55,843 nt of DNA from Desulfoscipio geothermicus. GTDB taxonomy: Bacteria > Bacillota > Desulfotomaculia > Desulfotomaculales > Desulfallaceae. A model generated the notes under the pieces. It worked only from the letters and a program-made list of their open reading frames with translations. It did not search any database and was not told the origin of the DNA. The stretch lies in the NCBI GenBank assembly GCA_016841905.1, contig JAENYF010000021.1, forward strand, positions 1 to 55,843, in the 5' to 3' direction. Shown here in pieces: positions 35,681-44,898 of the stretch. Position 1 is the stretch's first letter. Every line of letters starts with the position of its first letter. The position numbers and the translations under genes are program-made.

Positions 35681-36634
35681 ATGAAACATAATGCAAAAAT
35701 ACCCCTAGTGGTTATTGCTGGTCCTACGGCCACTGGTAAAACTGAAATAGCCGTGGAGGTGGCACAAGTTCTTAATGGTGAAGTGGTTTCAGCTGATTCC
35801 ATGTTAATCTACCGTTATATGAATATAGGTACTGCCAAGCCCACGATGCAGGAAATGAAAGGTATCCCCCATCATTTGATAGATATTATTGACCCCGATG
35901 AGGATTTTTCGGTGGCTTGTTATCAGCAATTTGCTAGGGAGGCCATCGAAAACATAGATCTCATCGGTAAAATACCTTTATTGGTTGGGGGAACCGGGTT
36001 TTATATTGATGCAGTACTTTACAATTATGATTTTAGTAGAGCAACGGTGGATGAGGAATTAAGAAAATCCCTGAACCAAATGGCTGAAGAAAAAGGGAAC
36101 GAAGCTGTACATAACCTGCTTCAAACATACGACCGGGAAACCGCTGCCCGTGTACATGTTAACGATTTAAAGAGAATCATTCGGGCGCTGGAAATATACA
36201 AGCAAACAGGTACAACTGGCGCTCTTTTTAGAAATGCTAATAAACAAACATACCGGGATTACGAGGTACTATTCGTTGTCCTTTATTACGATCGCGAGAC
36301 ATTATACCAGCGTATCGAAGCCAGGGTGGATAAGATGATCGGCCAAGGTTTGGTGACGGAGGTGCGTGGTTTACTGGATGCCGGTTATCAGCGTAACTTG
36401 GTTGCTATGCAGGGATTGGGCTATAAAGAAATTGTAGGTTTTTTGTTTAACGAGTATCCGTTAGATGAAGCGGTGCAGTTATTGAAAAGAAATACGAGAA
36501 GATTTGCCAAGCGGCAGTTGACTTGGTTTAGACGATATAGTAGTATCAACTGGATAGATATGGAGAAGTATGATACAATTAATAAAGTTGCAGAGGTTAT
36601 GAAAAACTTATGGCTAAATGCCCGGTGTCAGTAG
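35681..36634 (+). CDS. miaA: tRNA dimethylallyltransferase
   Basis: Transfers the dimethylallyl group to A37 of tRNAs for UNN codons, making the substrate of MiaB. Motifs are the P-loop VIAGPTATGKTEIAVEVAQV, VVSADSMLIYRYMNIGTAKP, IPHHLIDIIDPDEDFSV, PLLVGGTGFYIDAVL, NDLKRIIRALEIYKQTG and the C-terminal RNTRRFAKRQLTWFRR. Length is about 317 residues. Three starts compete: this ATG with GGAAA, an ATG two codons upstream, and a TTG four codons upstream with AGGAA at good spacing. hfq follows after 35 bases, the conserved miaA-hfq order. Confidence 0.96.
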   Translation: MKHNAKIPLVVIAGPTATGKTEIAVEVAQVLNGEVVSADSMLIYRYMNIGTAKPTMQEMKGIPHHLIDIIDPDEDFSVACYQQFAREAIENIDLIGKIPLLVGGTGFYIDAVLYNYDFSRATVDEELRKSLNQMAEEKGNEAVHNLLQTYDRETAARVHVNDLKRIIRALEIYKQTGTTGALFRNANKQTYRDYEVLFVVLYYDRETLYQRIEARVDKMIGQGLVTEVRGLLDAGYQRNLVAMQGLGYKEIVGFLFNEYPLDEAVQLLKRNTRRFAKRQLTWFRRYSSINWIDMEKYDTINKVAEVMKNLWLNARCQ

Positions 36635-36669
36635 AAAGAAAAATATAAAATACTAACGGAGGGAACTAT

Positions 36670-36912
36670 ATGACAAAGCCCCAGATAAATTTACAGGATG
36701 CTTATTTAAACCAGGTCAGAAAGGATAATATCCCGGTAACAATTTTTTTGGTTAATGGCTTCCAATTAAAGGGTATGATTAAAGGATTTGATAATTTTAC
36801 GGTTATTATGGAAAGTGATGGCAAACAAATGATGGTTTATAAGCATGCCATTTCTACCGTTAGTCCTATGAAACCGGTCAACACGTCTTTTTCGGATTAT
36901 AAGCCTAGCTAA
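36670..36912 (+). CDS. hfq: RNA chaperone Hfq
   Basis: An Sm-like hexameric RNA chaperone of 80 residues. The Sm1 and Sm2 motifs are intact: [40 protein letters not shown] and [12 protein letters not shown], the last being the diagnostic Y/F-KHA motif. It has a short C-terminal tail, as usual in Firmicutes. ATG behind GGAGGGAAC. It ends at a terminator and shares a transcript with miaA. Confidence 0.97.
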   Translation: MTKPQINLQDAYLNQVRKDNIPVTIFLVNGFQLKGMIKGFDNFTVIMESDGKQMMVYKHAISTVSPMKPVNTSFSDYKPS

Positions 36913-37007
36913 ATAATAAGTATTCAGACCATGTCTTTAGTTATTGGTAATAAGTATCAGTTTATTAGTTTATTGTATCTGTACTATCAGACCTGCAATT
37001 AGACTTG

Positions 37008-37036
37008 GTCTCTCTATTTAGAGAGACTTTAATTTT
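37008..37036 (+). terminator. Terminator after hfq
   Basis: A perfect 8-bp stem GTCTCTCT/AGAGAGAC with loop ATTT and a TTTAATTTTT tail. Confidence 0.88.
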
Positions 37037-37094
37037 TAGTCAGGTTCACCTGGCCGGCGCATAGACATATATAAAGGCTCGGTGAGGTGATGGA

Positions 37095-38045
37095 ATGGTT
37101 AAAATCAAAATGTGGCATAACCCAAGCGGTAAGGGTATGGGTGAGGAGAGAGATACCCAGCTAACCGATAAGATTTTATTAGTTCCAGAAAGGCACGGGG
37201 TCAAGGTTGTTGATGCGGAGAATAATGTCCATGAGATTAAAAAAGAGCTTGATGTCCTCGTAGGCTTAAGTAACGTAAAAAAACATATCAATGAAATATA
37301 TGCATTTATGGAAATTCAAAAACGTCGTACTAGAGAGAAATTACACACTGAATCTCAAACACTACATATGGTATTTAAAGGAAATCCGGGCACTGGGAAA
37401 ACTACAGTAGCTAGAATATTGGGCAAATTATTTCGGGAAGCGGGCATTTTACCAAAGGGTCATTTAGTTGAGGTGGAACGGGCTGATTTGGTTGGGGAGT
37501 ACATAGGGCATACAGCTCAAAAATCAAGGGAGCAAATTAAAAAGTCCTTGGGTGGGATTTTGTTTATCGACGAGGCGTACTCTTTGGCAAGGGGCGGAGA
37601 AAAGGATTTTGGTAAGGAGGCCATTGATACTTTAGTTAAAGGCATGGAGGATCACAAAGATAATTTAATTATTATCCTGGCTGGTTACGGAGAGGAAATG
37701 AATAAATTTATGCAAACCAACCCTGGTTTGCGCTCTCGGTTTCCTATACATATTAATTTCCCCGACTATTCGACAGATGAATTGCTTGCCATAGCGGATA
37801 TGATGCTGCAACAAAGGCAGTATAGTTTATCAGGCGGAGCTAAGGAAGAGCTGCGGATGCTCATTGAAGCCATGCCCAGACTGCATGAGCATAACGGCAA
37901 TGCCAGGTTGGTGCGCAATTTAATTGAAAGGGCTATGCGTGTGCAAGCGGTACGGCTCATGGACCAGAAGGAGTTAACCAGGGAAGATTTGGTGGTGTTA
38001 AGTCGGGAGGATATCTTGGGTGCAAGGGAAAGCGTACAAAACTAA
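37095..38045 (+). CDS. spoVK: Stage V sporulation protein K (AAA ATPase, CbbX family)
   Basis: A 316-residue AAA+ ATPase of the SpoVK/CbxX group, required for spore maturation in Bacillus. It shows ELDVLVGLSNVKKHINEIYA before Walker A in FKGNPGTGKTTVARILGKLF (about residues 96-110). GILFIDEAYSLARGG is Walker B, and NPGLRSRFPIHINFPDY contains the arginine-finger region. Sensor-2 is in NGNARLVRNLIERAM. ATG behind GGTGAGGTGATGG. It lies next to hfq, a common position in this bacterial group. Confidence 0.92.
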   Translation: MVKIKMWHNPSGKGMGEERDTQLTDKILLVPERHGVKVVDAENNVHEIKKELDVLVGLSNVKKHINEIYAFMEIQKRRTREKLHTESQTLHMVFKGNPGTGKTTVARILGKLFREAGILPKGHLVEVERADLVGEYIGHTAQKSREQIKKSLGGILFIDEAYSLARGGEKDFGKEAIDTLVKGMEDHKDNLIIILAGYGEEMNKFMQTNPGLRSRFPIHINFPDYSTDELLAIADMMLQQRQYSLSGGAKEELRMLIEAMPRLHEHNGNARLVRNLIERAMRVQAVRLMDQKELTREDLVVLSREDILGARESVQN

Positions 38046-38077
38046 TTATTAAAATTCCAAGGAGTGGATAGTTACAG

Positions 38078-39310
38078 TTGAAAGATTTAACTGCTCTTGC
38101 TGCAGGAGTTGATCAAAAGGCTGAAGAAATATTAAGTAGATTAAAACCTGTAGAATATTCAAATCATTGCAAAGTACTGGATGCTTTTAGAGAGATGAGG
38201 GTGAGTTCTTACCATCTTAAGGGTTCAACTGGTTATGGTTATGATGACGATGGCAGGGAGACACTGGAAAAGTTATATGCCCGGTTTTTTTCCACCGAGG
38301 ACGCTCTGGTGCGGGGTCAGATAGTGAGTGGCACTCATGCGATTGCTATATGCCTGTTTGGTGTGTTAAAGAACGGTGATACATTATTGACTGTGCAAGG
38401 CAGGCCGTATGATACCCTGGAGGAAATTATTGGTGCTTACCAGATTGTCGAAGGCTCACTATGCAGCAATGGGGTCCAATACCGGCAAATAGAATTATTA
38501 CCAAACGAGCAGCTTGACTGGTCCAGTATTGAAGACGCGTTGGGTCAGCCAGTTAAAATGGTGCTGCTGCAGCGCTCATGTGGTTATAGCACCAGGCCTT
38601 CCTTAGATATGGTTATGTTGGACAAGCTTTGCCGGTTTATTAAGGACAGGCAGCCGGATACCGTGATATTTGTAGACAATTGTTACGGTGAATTTGTTGA
38701 ACAATCCGAACCAACCGAACATGGTGCCGATTTGATTGCCGGCTCGTTAATTAAAAATCCAGGTGGTGGCTTGGCTCCGACTGGAGGTTATGTTGCTGGC
38801 AAACAACATCTTGTCCATCTGGCTGCCAGGCGCTTGACCGCTCCTGGTATCGGTGCAGATGTAGGGCCTACGTTAGATTGGCAGCGCCAGTTTTATCAGG
38901 GGTTTTATATGGCTCCCCATGCAGTTATGGAGGCATTGCGCGGTGCTATTTGGGGGGCATGTTTTTTTGAAGCACTAGGTTATGAAGTTTATCCAAACCC
39001 GGAGACGCCCCGTACTGATATTATACAGGCTATCAAGCTTGGTTCTGCGGAACGCTTACAGGCATTTTGCCGGGGTGTGCAGGCTGCTTCGCCGATAGAT
39101 AGTCATGTAGTACCTGTTCCTGCTCCAATGCCCGGTTATTCCCATCAAGTCATTATGGCCGCTGGAACTTTTATACAAGGTGCTTCGTTAGAGTTTACTG
39201 CAGATGCACCTTTGCGAGAACCGTATATAGCTTATTTCCAAGGTGGACTTTCTTTTCAATACACCAAAATAGGCTTAATGAAGGCGGCCGAGGAAATTTT
39301 ACGGCGGTGA
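38078..39310 (+). CDS. Methionine gamma-lyase family PLP protein (YnbB, 'aluminium resistance protein')
   Basis: A 410-residue fold-type I PLP enzyme of the YnbB/aluminium-resistance family, related to cystathionine and methionine gamma-lyases. Motifs are YHLKGSTGYGYDDDGRETLE, VRGQIVSGTHAIAICLFGVL, VIFVDNCYGEFVE, the PLP lysine in IAGSLIKNPGGGLAPTGGYV (near residue 228), and TAPGIGADVGPTL. TTG start eight bases after AAGGAGTGG. In many Firmicutes it sits near hfq and lexA, as here. The true reaction of this family is not firmly established. The LysR gene follows after six bases. Confidence 0.92.
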   Translation: MKDLTALAAGVDQKAEEILSRLKPVEYSNHCKVLDAFREMRVSSYHLKGSTGYGYDDDGRETLEKLYARFFSTEDALVRGQIVSGTHAIAICLFGVLKNGDTLLTVQGRPYDTLEEIIGAYQIVEGSLCSNGVQYRQIELLPNEQLDWSSIEDALGQPVKMVLLQRSCGYSTRPSLDMVMLDKLCRFIKDRQPDTVIFVDNCYGEFVEQSEPTEHGADLIAGSLIKNPGGGLAPTGGYVAGKQHLVHLAARRLTAPGIGADVGPTLDWQRQFYQGFYMAPHAVMEALRGAIWGACFFEALGYEVYPNPETPRTDIIQAIKLGSAERLQAFCRGVQAASPIDSHVVPVPAPMPGYSHQVIMAAGTFIQGASLEFTADAPLREPYIAYFQGGLSFQYTKIGLMKAAEEILRR

Positions 39311-39316
39311 TAAAGA

Positions 39317-40216
39317 ATGAATTTTAAACAATTGGAAGCTTTTGTCCGGGTAGCCGAACTACAGAGTTTTACTAGGGCCGCCAGGCAGTTGTACATGAGT
39401 CAGCCTGCCATTAGCTTTCAAATTAAAGCTTTGGAGGAAGATCTCAGTGTCATCCTTTTGCAACGCAGTGAGAGAAAAGTTGCCCTTACAGAGGCAGGAC
39501 GGTTACTTTATCCCGAGGCTAAACAGATGTTGGGTCATTATAATAAAATTAAAGCGGGACTGGATGCTCTGAGAGGGCTGAAGGCTGGTCATATGGTTAT
39601 TGGGGCTAGTACTATTCCAGGGGAATACCTGTTGCCTATCATTATCGGTGCTTTTAGAAGCAAATATCCCGGAGTGCGTGTAAACCTGCGCATTGCTGGT
39701 AGTGGTGATGTACTCAAATGGTTGCAGGAAAGAGACATTGACTTAGGCGTAGTAGGTGCCATGGGGCAGCAAGAAAATGTGGAGTTTACTAAATGGATTG
39801 ATGATGAATTGGTGCTGGTCGTTCCACCAGGTCACCACTGGTCCGGAAAAACCATTGATGTTTCTGAACTGGTTGGTGAAAAGCTGATACTGCGGGAAGA
39901 AGGTTCCGGCACCCGAAAATCCATGTTTGATATACTTGAAAAAAAAGGCCTTTCTACAGATGACATAAAGGTAGAAATGGAGTTAGGCAGTACCAGGTCG
40001 GTAATAAGCGCTGTACAGGCTGGTATGGGCATAGCACTTGTATCTAGTTGGGCGGCCGTAGATATTATTGAAGCTGGCAAATTGGGCGAGACCAAATTAA
40101 AGGGTATTAACATGACCAGGAGTTTTTATTTGGCTAGATATCATCCTGGTATTGCCAATTATGCTACTGACGCATTTATGAATATGCTCAAAAATTATGA
40201 TGTAGCTTGTCATTAA
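39317..40216 (+). CDS. LysR-family transcriptional regulator
   Basis: A 299-residue LysR regulator. The N-terminal winged helix is clear: MNFKQLEAFVRVAELQSFTR, then AARQLYMSQPAISFQIKALE, residues 1-60. A linker helix and periplasmic-binding-protein-like effector domain follow (VIGASTIPGEYLLPIIIGAF, REEGSGTRKSMFDILEKKGL, VQAGMGIALVSSWAAV). It resembles the subgroup often near sulfur or selenium amino-acid genes. It is co-transcribed with the PLP enzyme and may control that gene or a distant one. No operator could be assigned. Confidence 0.93.
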   Translation: MNFKQLEAFVRVAELQSFTRAARQLYMSQPAISFQIKALEEDLSVILLQRSERKVALTEAGRLLYPEAKQMLGHYNKIKAGLDALRGLKAGHMVIGASTIPGEYLLPIIIGAFRSKYPGVRVNLRIAGSGDVLKWLQERDIDLGVVGAMGQQENVEFTKWIDDELVLVVPPGHHWSGKTIDVSELVGEKLILREEGSGTRKSMFDILEKKGLSTDDIKVEMELGSTRSVISAVQAGMGIALVSSWAAVDIIEAGKLGETKLKGINMTRSFYLARYHPGIANYATDAFMNMLKNYDVACH

Positions 40217-40229
40217 AATATCGAAAAGA

Positions 40230-40265
40230 AAACTCCTTATTGCCTTTGACATTAAGGAGTTTTTG
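40230..40265 (+). terminator. Terminator after the LysR gene
   Basis: A 10-bp stem AAACTCCTTA/TAAGGAGTTT with a 13-base loop, followed by TTG. The last Ts form both stem and tail. Confidence 0.82.
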
Positions 40266-40272
40266 ATGTTTA

Positions 40273-40871
40273 TTAAAATTTTCTTACCAGGCCATCAACT
40301 TTACTCAGTATTTGAACATCTTAACCAATACGTGCGATAGCCTGTTATTTTCAGGCTACAGCCGAATATAGTCGTTTTTTTGAAAAAAATCGTTGTTTCA
40401 TCTTTGATTAAGCGACAGCAATATCGCTTTCTTTTCTACATGTAGCTGGCGTTTTTATCATCACAGGTCTTTTGCCAAAATGCCTGCTTCAATCATGCTG
40501 TCGCCTTTTATGGTAAGCATGAAGAATTCATCCTGTCCAACAAAATATATTGGTAAGGGAAACATGCTATCATAGTTCTCTTCGGCCATTAAAGGTGTAC
40601 CTGCTACAACTGAATTCAACATCGATACCGGCACTAACTCCATGAGGGTTTTGCGGCTACTTGACATTAGCTCTCTAGCCATTAGTTTAGTGGTCTCTTC
40701 TAAATAAACCTTTCTCTTCAAGTCTGCGCAGGTAGCTATGGACAGTGGAATCGATTCTAGCCACATCGCTTGTCATATTTGCCCTCAACAAGGTGGATAT
40801 CCCTTTTTATGTAACTTACATTGGATAAACTGCAAAATATCTTCCTCGCATTTGTTGAGGCTTTCCCTCAT
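40273..40871 (-). pseudogene. lexA: Dead SOS repressor gene lexA
   Basis: The full length of LexA (about 200 codons) can be followed on the minus strand in shifting frames. It opens MRESLNKCEEDILQFIQCKL and reaches a TGA at codon 29 where LexA reads YPPSVRE. STVHSYLRRLEEKGLFRRD continues in one frame; SVVAGTPLMAEENYDSMFPL and FFMLTIKGDSMIEAGIL in another, still with the Ala-Gly cleavage site and the catalytic serine. VMIKTPATCRKESDIAVA, then YIRL-PENNRLSHVLV and VQILSKVDGLVRKF, complete it. At least four stops or frameshifts are present. The normal reading would need another lexA elsewhere for SOS control. The locus next to hfq/YnbB is where lexA often sits in relatives. Confidence 0.92.
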
Positions 40872-40924
40872 ATTAAACAGCACCTATCGCAAGACAGTTG
40901 AATTATTGCTCAAATAAGCACCGT

Positions 40925-40936
40925 AAACATGTGTTC
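40925..40936 (-). promoter_or_regulatory. Residual SOS box upstream of dead lexA
   Basis: AAACATGTGTTC differs by one base from the Gram-positive LexA operator core GAAC-N4-GTTC. It lies about 54 bases upstream of the lexA pseudogene start, where an autoregulatory operator would be. Confidence 0.6.
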
Positions 40937-41165
40937 GTAAAAATAAATATTTTTGCTAAAAGGATTTATTAACGTTATTATATAATCGTAGGATAGATTT
41001 ATTAAATCTCGACGCAAAGTAAAGATTCAGACTTTTATGAATAAAAAGTTTAACTAATTTAAGGAAAATGATATTAATTAAAGAAAAGATATGTTAAAAT
41101 TTAACTTAAATGGAATTTCAGTGTGGTTAAGTGTATTGCTGCAGATAAACGAGGAGGGAAACACC

Positions 41166-42008
41166 ATTAAACCGATTAATGTTGTCGATATCTCACAGGC
41201 GGTTGCTAAACTCTGTATTGATGCTAATTATTTCCTTGATCAAGATGTGTTAAGTGCTCTGCAAAAGGCGTATGAAGAAGAAATTTCCCTGACTGGTAAA
41301 GAGATTATCAAACAGATAATTGATAACGCTGATGTGGCTAAGAAGGAAGAAGTTCCCATGTGCCAGGATACTGGGTTTGCAGTGGTTTTTGTAGAACTGG
41401 GTCAGGATGTTCATATTGAGGGAGGCTCCTTGGAAGAAGCCATAAATGAGGGTGTACGCAGGGGATATACCGATGGTTACCTAAGAAAATCTATAGTAGG
41501 ACACCCGTTGGAGAGGGTTAATACTGGTGATAATACACCAGCAGTGGTATACTATAAATTAGTACCAGGTGATAAACTTAAAATAATTGTAGCCCCTAAA
41601 GGGGGTGGCAGTGAAAACATGAGTGCTATTAAAATGCTGAAGCCTGCTGAAGGGGTAGAAGGAGTTAAGCAATTTGTGCTGGATACTGTGCTGGCAGCCG
41701 GGCCAAACCCATGCCCACCGATTATTGTTGGCGTTGGTATCGGCGGAACATTTGAAAAAGCAGCCCTGTTGGCTAAGGAGTCATTACTAAGGGCAGTTGA
41801 TACACCAAACACCAGTCCGGAAATAGCAGATTTGGAAAGGGAATTGCTGATTAGTATTAATAAGCTGGGGGTTGGGCCCCAAGGCTTGGGGGGCCGTATT
41901 ACAGCTCTGGCCGTACATGTAGATGTTTTCCCTGCCCACATTGCTAGTCTGCCAGTTGCGGTTAATATCAATTGCCATGCTAGCAGGCATAAAGAAATAA
42001 TTTTATAA
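41166..42008 (+). CDS. fumA: Fumarate hydratase class I, alpha subunit (N-terminal type)
   Basis: The FeS subunit of a two-part class I fumarase (malate to/from fumarate). The three [4Fe-4S] cysteines are seen in [33 protein letters not shown] and [14 protein letters not shown] well-spaced strong site GAGGAGGG lies seven bases before ATT, which starts [17 protein letters not shown] and yields 280 residues, the normal length. The only in-frame ATG, 75 bases upstream, would add an unrelated 25-residue tail with only a weak A-rich site. So initiation at ATT, or a mutated ATG, is likely. It is paired with the beta subunit and resembles the fumarase of Pelotomaculum-type propionate operons. Confidence 0.9.
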   Translation: MKPINVVDISQAVAKLCIDANYFLDQDVLSALQKAYEEEISLTGKEIIKQIIDNADVAKKEEVPMCQDTGFAVVFVELGQDVHIEGGSLEEAINEGVRRGYTDGYLRKSIVGHPLERVNTGDNTPAVVYYKLVPGDKLKIIVAPKGGGSENMSAIKMLKPAEGVEGVKQFVLDTVLAAGPNPCPPIIVGVGIGGTFEKAALLAKESLLRAVDTPNTSPEIADLERELLISINKLGVGPQGLGGRITALAVHVDVFPAHIASLPVAVNINCHASRHKEIIL

Positions 42009-42025
42009 GGCGGTGTGGTGAAAAT

Positions 42026-42601
42026 ATGTTAGAAAATATATCCATGACTCCCATTAGACTTACAACCCCTGTTACCGATGACATAATTAAACAACTCCGG
42101 ATTGGTCAAAAGGTACTTATTAATGGTGTTTTATATACTGGCCGTGATGCAGCACATGCAAAGCTGGTTGCATTAATTGGTAATGGCCAGGAATTACCAA
42201 TAGCTTTGAAGGGGCAGATTATTTATTATGCAGGGCCATCTCCAGCCAAGCCCGGAAGAATTATCGGCTCAGTCGGTCCTACCACGAGTGGGAGGATGGA
42301 TTTATATGCTCCTAAGCTAATTGCGCTGGGGTTAAAAGGCATGGTGGGCAAGGGTAAGCGGTCACCCGAGGTGATCGAGGCAATAAAACAGTATAATTCA
42401 GTATATTTTGCTGCTGTTGGAGGAGCGGCTGCCCTAATCAGTAAAACGATCAAGCGATGCGAAGTAGTTGCTTACCCGGAATTGGGTCCGGAGGCGATTT
42501 ATCGGTTGGCAGTCGAAGATTTTTCCGTGATTGTTGTTAATGATACGCAAGGTGGAGATTTATACGAAGAAGGTATTAAAATGTATGCTGCGACCAGTTA
42601 A
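42026..42601 (+). CDS. fumB: Fumarate hydratase class I, beta subunit (C-terminal type)
   Basis: A 191-residue second subunit of the class I fumarase. It shows [80 protein letters not shown] and [17 protein letters not shown], the substrate-binding set of this family. It ends [20 protein letters not shown] followed by [14 protein letters not shown] 17 bases after the alpha stop, behind GGTGTGGTG; a second ATG six codons in is possible. The gene is intact, but the next one is a scar of succinyl-CoA ligase. Confidence 0.93.
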   Translation: MLENISMTPIRLTTPVTDDIIKQLRIGQKVLINGVLYTGRDAAHAKLVALIGNGQELPIALKGQIIYYAGPSPAKPGRIIGSVGPTTSGRMDLYAPKLIALGLKGMVGKGKRSPEVIEAIKQYNSVYFAAVGGAAALISKTIKRCEVVAYPELGPEAIYRLAVEDFSVIVVNDTQGGDLYEEGIKMYAATS

Positions 42602-42605
42602 TTAA

Positions 42606-42905
42606 ATGGCCGGGAAAAGGGGCAAAGGTGGTGGCATTAAGTTTGCTGATACTCCAGGTGAGGCCAGAAAGGCGGCAGCCCTTCTATTAGCTATGGTGTA
42701 GATGTTCATAAGGTAGACAAAGTGTTGATGGAGGAAAGAATTAACACTGATCAAGAATTAATATTTGGAGAATAGCTATATATTGGCAGAGACGTGTTTA
42801 AGCGGTTAGGTCTTAACGGACAGGTCAGGCAAACTTTCAACTCTGTTATATTATATTGACGTTGACTGCAAATGTTCAATTAAGGTTATTATAGTAATTA
42901 ATGGT
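42606..42905 (+). pseudogene. sucC: Scar of succinyl-CoA ligase beta subunit
   Basis: A gene fragment right after fumarase. It begins MAGKRGKGGGIKFADTPGEA and RKAAALLLAM, shifts frame to YGVDVHKVDKVLMEERINTD and QELIFGE, and then, after a missing stretch, reads RDVFKRLGLNGQVRQTFNSV. These match in order three separated parts of the ATP-grasp domain of succinyl-CoA ligase beta (A-G-x-R-G-K-x-G-G-V-K, the V-L-V-E-E segment, and the L-G-L-x-G segment before the cluster of L-Y-x-L-F). Both ends and the middle are lost. The SucC identity is by recall of the family pattern. Confidence 0.72.
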
Positions 42906-43019
42906 TGCTGGTTGTATGAAAAAGAAAAGATATCAGCTTGGCTTAATGTTATTCTAAGGCCAAACTGCGGCCTGCTGGTTTTGGATTGTATGAAGCGATT
43001 AGAGGGGGTTTTGCTAAGT

Positions 43020-44543
43020 ATGAGCATGCAGGACAAGCTTGAACAACTACAGGTACTGAGGGCTAAAGTGCAGTCCGGTGGTGGTGAAAAAAAGATTGCC
43101 AAACAGTACGAGTCAGGCAAAAAAACAGCTAGAGAAAGAATAGACTATCTTTTTGATCCCGGCACTTTCAGGGAAATAGATATTTATGCCGGGGATGCCA
43201 CCAATAACCCAAGTGAAGGTGTTGTCACCGGATATGGGCAGATAAATGGCCGAAAGGTATATATTTATGCTCAAGACTTTACGGTAAATGGTGGATCTCT
43301 AGGCGTAATCCATGCTAAAAAGATATGCAATGTGATGGATTTGGCTTTGAAGATGGGTGCCCCGATAATTGGTTTAAATGATTCTGGGGGGGCACGCATC
43401 CAGGAGGGTGTGGAAGCTTTAAATGGATATGGGGAAATATTTTTCCGCAATACAATAGCTTCAGGGGTCATCCCACAATTATCGGTTATTATGGGACCCT
43501 GCGCAGGTGGGGCAGTTTATTCACCTGCGCTAACTGATTTTATATTTATGGTTGATGGCACTTCGCAAATGTTTATAACCGGCCCGCAGGTGATAAAGGC
43601 AGTAACTAAGGAAGAAGTATCTATGGAACAGTTGGGCGGAGCCTTAACCCATAACAAAACCAGCGGAGTGGCTCACTTTATGGGTGAAGACGAGGAACAC
43701 TGCTTGTATATGGTTAAACAGCTATTGAGCTTTTTGCCGTCTAACAACCTGGAGGATGCACCTTGTTATGCTGTCAGGAAACCGGAAATGGACAGCGAAG
43801 AACTGCTTGATATTGTACCGGATAAACCCCAGAAACCATATGATGTAAAGAAAATTATTACTGCCTTAGTTGATGGCAGTGAATTCCTGGAAGTATTACC
43901 GCTGTATGCCAAGAATGCAGTTGTTGGCTTTGCTAGAATGGATGGCCAGTCAGTGGGTATTATTGCTAACCAGCCGAGTTTTATGGCCGGCTCTTTGGAT
44001 ATTAATGCATCAGATAAAATAAGCCGTTTTATCCGGTTCTGTGATGCTTTTAATATCCCCCTGGTTACGTTTATGGATGTGCCGGGATTCTTACCTGGAA
44101 CGGCCCAGGAATTTGGCGGCATAATTAGGCATGGTGCTAAGGTGCTCTATGCCTATTCTGAAGCTACTGTTCCCAAAATTACCGTTATATTACGCAAGGC
44201 TTATGGTGGAGCATATATTGCCATGTGCAGCAGTTCTTTGCGAGCTGATATTGTTTATGCTTGGCCTACTGCTGAAATTGCGGTTATGGGACCTGAGGGT
44301 GCGGTTAATATTGTTAAGCGCGATGAAATTGCTAACGCCCGAGATCCAGAAACAGAAATAGAACGTCTAGTGCAAGAGTACAGGGACAACTTTGCTAACC
44401 CATACGTGGCCAGTTCCCGAGGTTATGTGGGTGAGGTTATTGATCCGCGGGATACTAGGGTTAAGATTATCGACGCCCTGGATGCGCTGAGTAGCAAGCA
44501 AGAAATTCGGCCCCGAAAAAAACATGGCAATATACCCGTGTAG
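43020..44543 (+). CDS. mmdA: Methylmalonyl-CoA carboxyltransferase/decarboxylase alpha subunit (MmdA-like)
   Basis: A 507-residue carboxyltransferase of the propionyl/methylmalonyl-CoA class that exchanges CO2 between the acyl-CoA and biotin on the carrier protein encoded downstream. Crotonase-fold oxyanion-hole motifs are LNDSGGARIQEGVEALNGYG, IMGPCAGGAVYSPALTDFIF, VPGFLPGTAQEFGGIIRHGA and KAYGGAYIAMCSSSLRADI. The start is chosen at MSMQDKLEQLQVLRAK behind GAGGGGG; upstream codons in the same frame are unlike the family. It is followed by a small gamma-like gene and the biotin carrier. It could work as part of a sodium-pumping decarboxylase or as a transcarboxylase. Confidence 0.93.
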   Translation: MSMQDKLEQLQVLRAKVQSGGGEKKIAKQYESGKKTARERIDYLFDPGTFREIDIYAGDATNNPSEGVVTGYGQINGRKVYIYAQDFTVNGGSLGVIHAKKICNVMDLALKMGAPIIGLNDSGGARIQEGVEALNGYGEIFFRNTIASGVIPQLSVIMGPCAGGAVYSPALTDFIFMVDGTSQMFITGPQVIKAVTKEEVSMEQLGGALTHNKTSGVAHFMGEDEEHCLYMVKQLLSFLPSNNLEDAPCYAVRKPEMDSEELLDIVPDKPQKPYDVKKIITALVDGSEFLEVLPLYAKNAVVGFARMDGQSVGIIANQPSFMAGSLDINASDKISRFIRFCDAFNIPLVTFMDVPGFLPGTAQEFGGIIRHGAKVLYAYSEATVPKITVILRKAYGGAYIAMCSSSLRADIVYAWPTAEIAVMGPEGAVNIVKRDEIANARDPETEIERLVQEYRDNFANPYVASSRGYVGEVIDPRDTRVKIIDALDALSSKQEIRPRKKHGNIPV

Positions 44544-44558
44544 AGGGCTAGGAGCTAA

Positions 44559-44575
44559 CCCCCTTCAGGAGGGGG
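44559..44575 (+). other. GC-rich hairpin between mmdA and the small gene
   Basis: CCCCCT-TCAGG-AGGGGG, a 6-bp stem without a T tract. It may adjust expression within the operon; not a terminator. Confidence 0.5.
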
Positions 44576-44614
44576 ATAGAGCAACAACGCTGGTTAAGTG
44601 GAGGGACTAGAAAA

Positions 44615-44815
44615 ATGGGAACACGGATAGAGGATTATACTAAGCTTGCAGTTGATCCCAAGACCATAGCGGTTATTACTACTGCACTAGCTGTGGGTGG
44701 ATATTTAAATCCCGGTGACCGGGTGGTGGGAATTAAAAAATATGGTCAGATGAATCCTTGGAAATATCAGGGTATGATTGAAATAATGACGGGTAGGGAT
44801 TATAGCCTTAAATAA
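44615..44815 (+). CDS. Small protein of the carboxyltransferase operon
   Basis: A 66-residue protein (IEDYTKLAVDPKTIAVITTA, then LAVGGYLNPGDRVVGIKKYG, WKYQGMIEIMTGRDYSLK). It occupies the position of the OadG/MmdD-type gamma or delta subunit between the alpha subunit and the biotin carrier. Its middle hydrophobic stretch (IAVITTALAVGGYL) is too short to be a clear membrane span. Similar short proteins in related propionate operons are soluble linkers whose job is not settled. ATG behind GGAGGGAC. Probably an assembly subunit; inference from position. Confidence 0.7.
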   Translation: MGTRIEDYTKLAVDPKTIAVITTALAVGGYLNPGDRVVGIKKYGQMNPWKYQGMIEIMTGRDYSLK

Positions 44816-44898
44816 CAGGAGTTGCTGCAAAAGCTTTGGTCTACTGGCCTGATAGCTTTTGAAGCTCCATATCCCAATGCGGGGGAGGTAATGAATAA

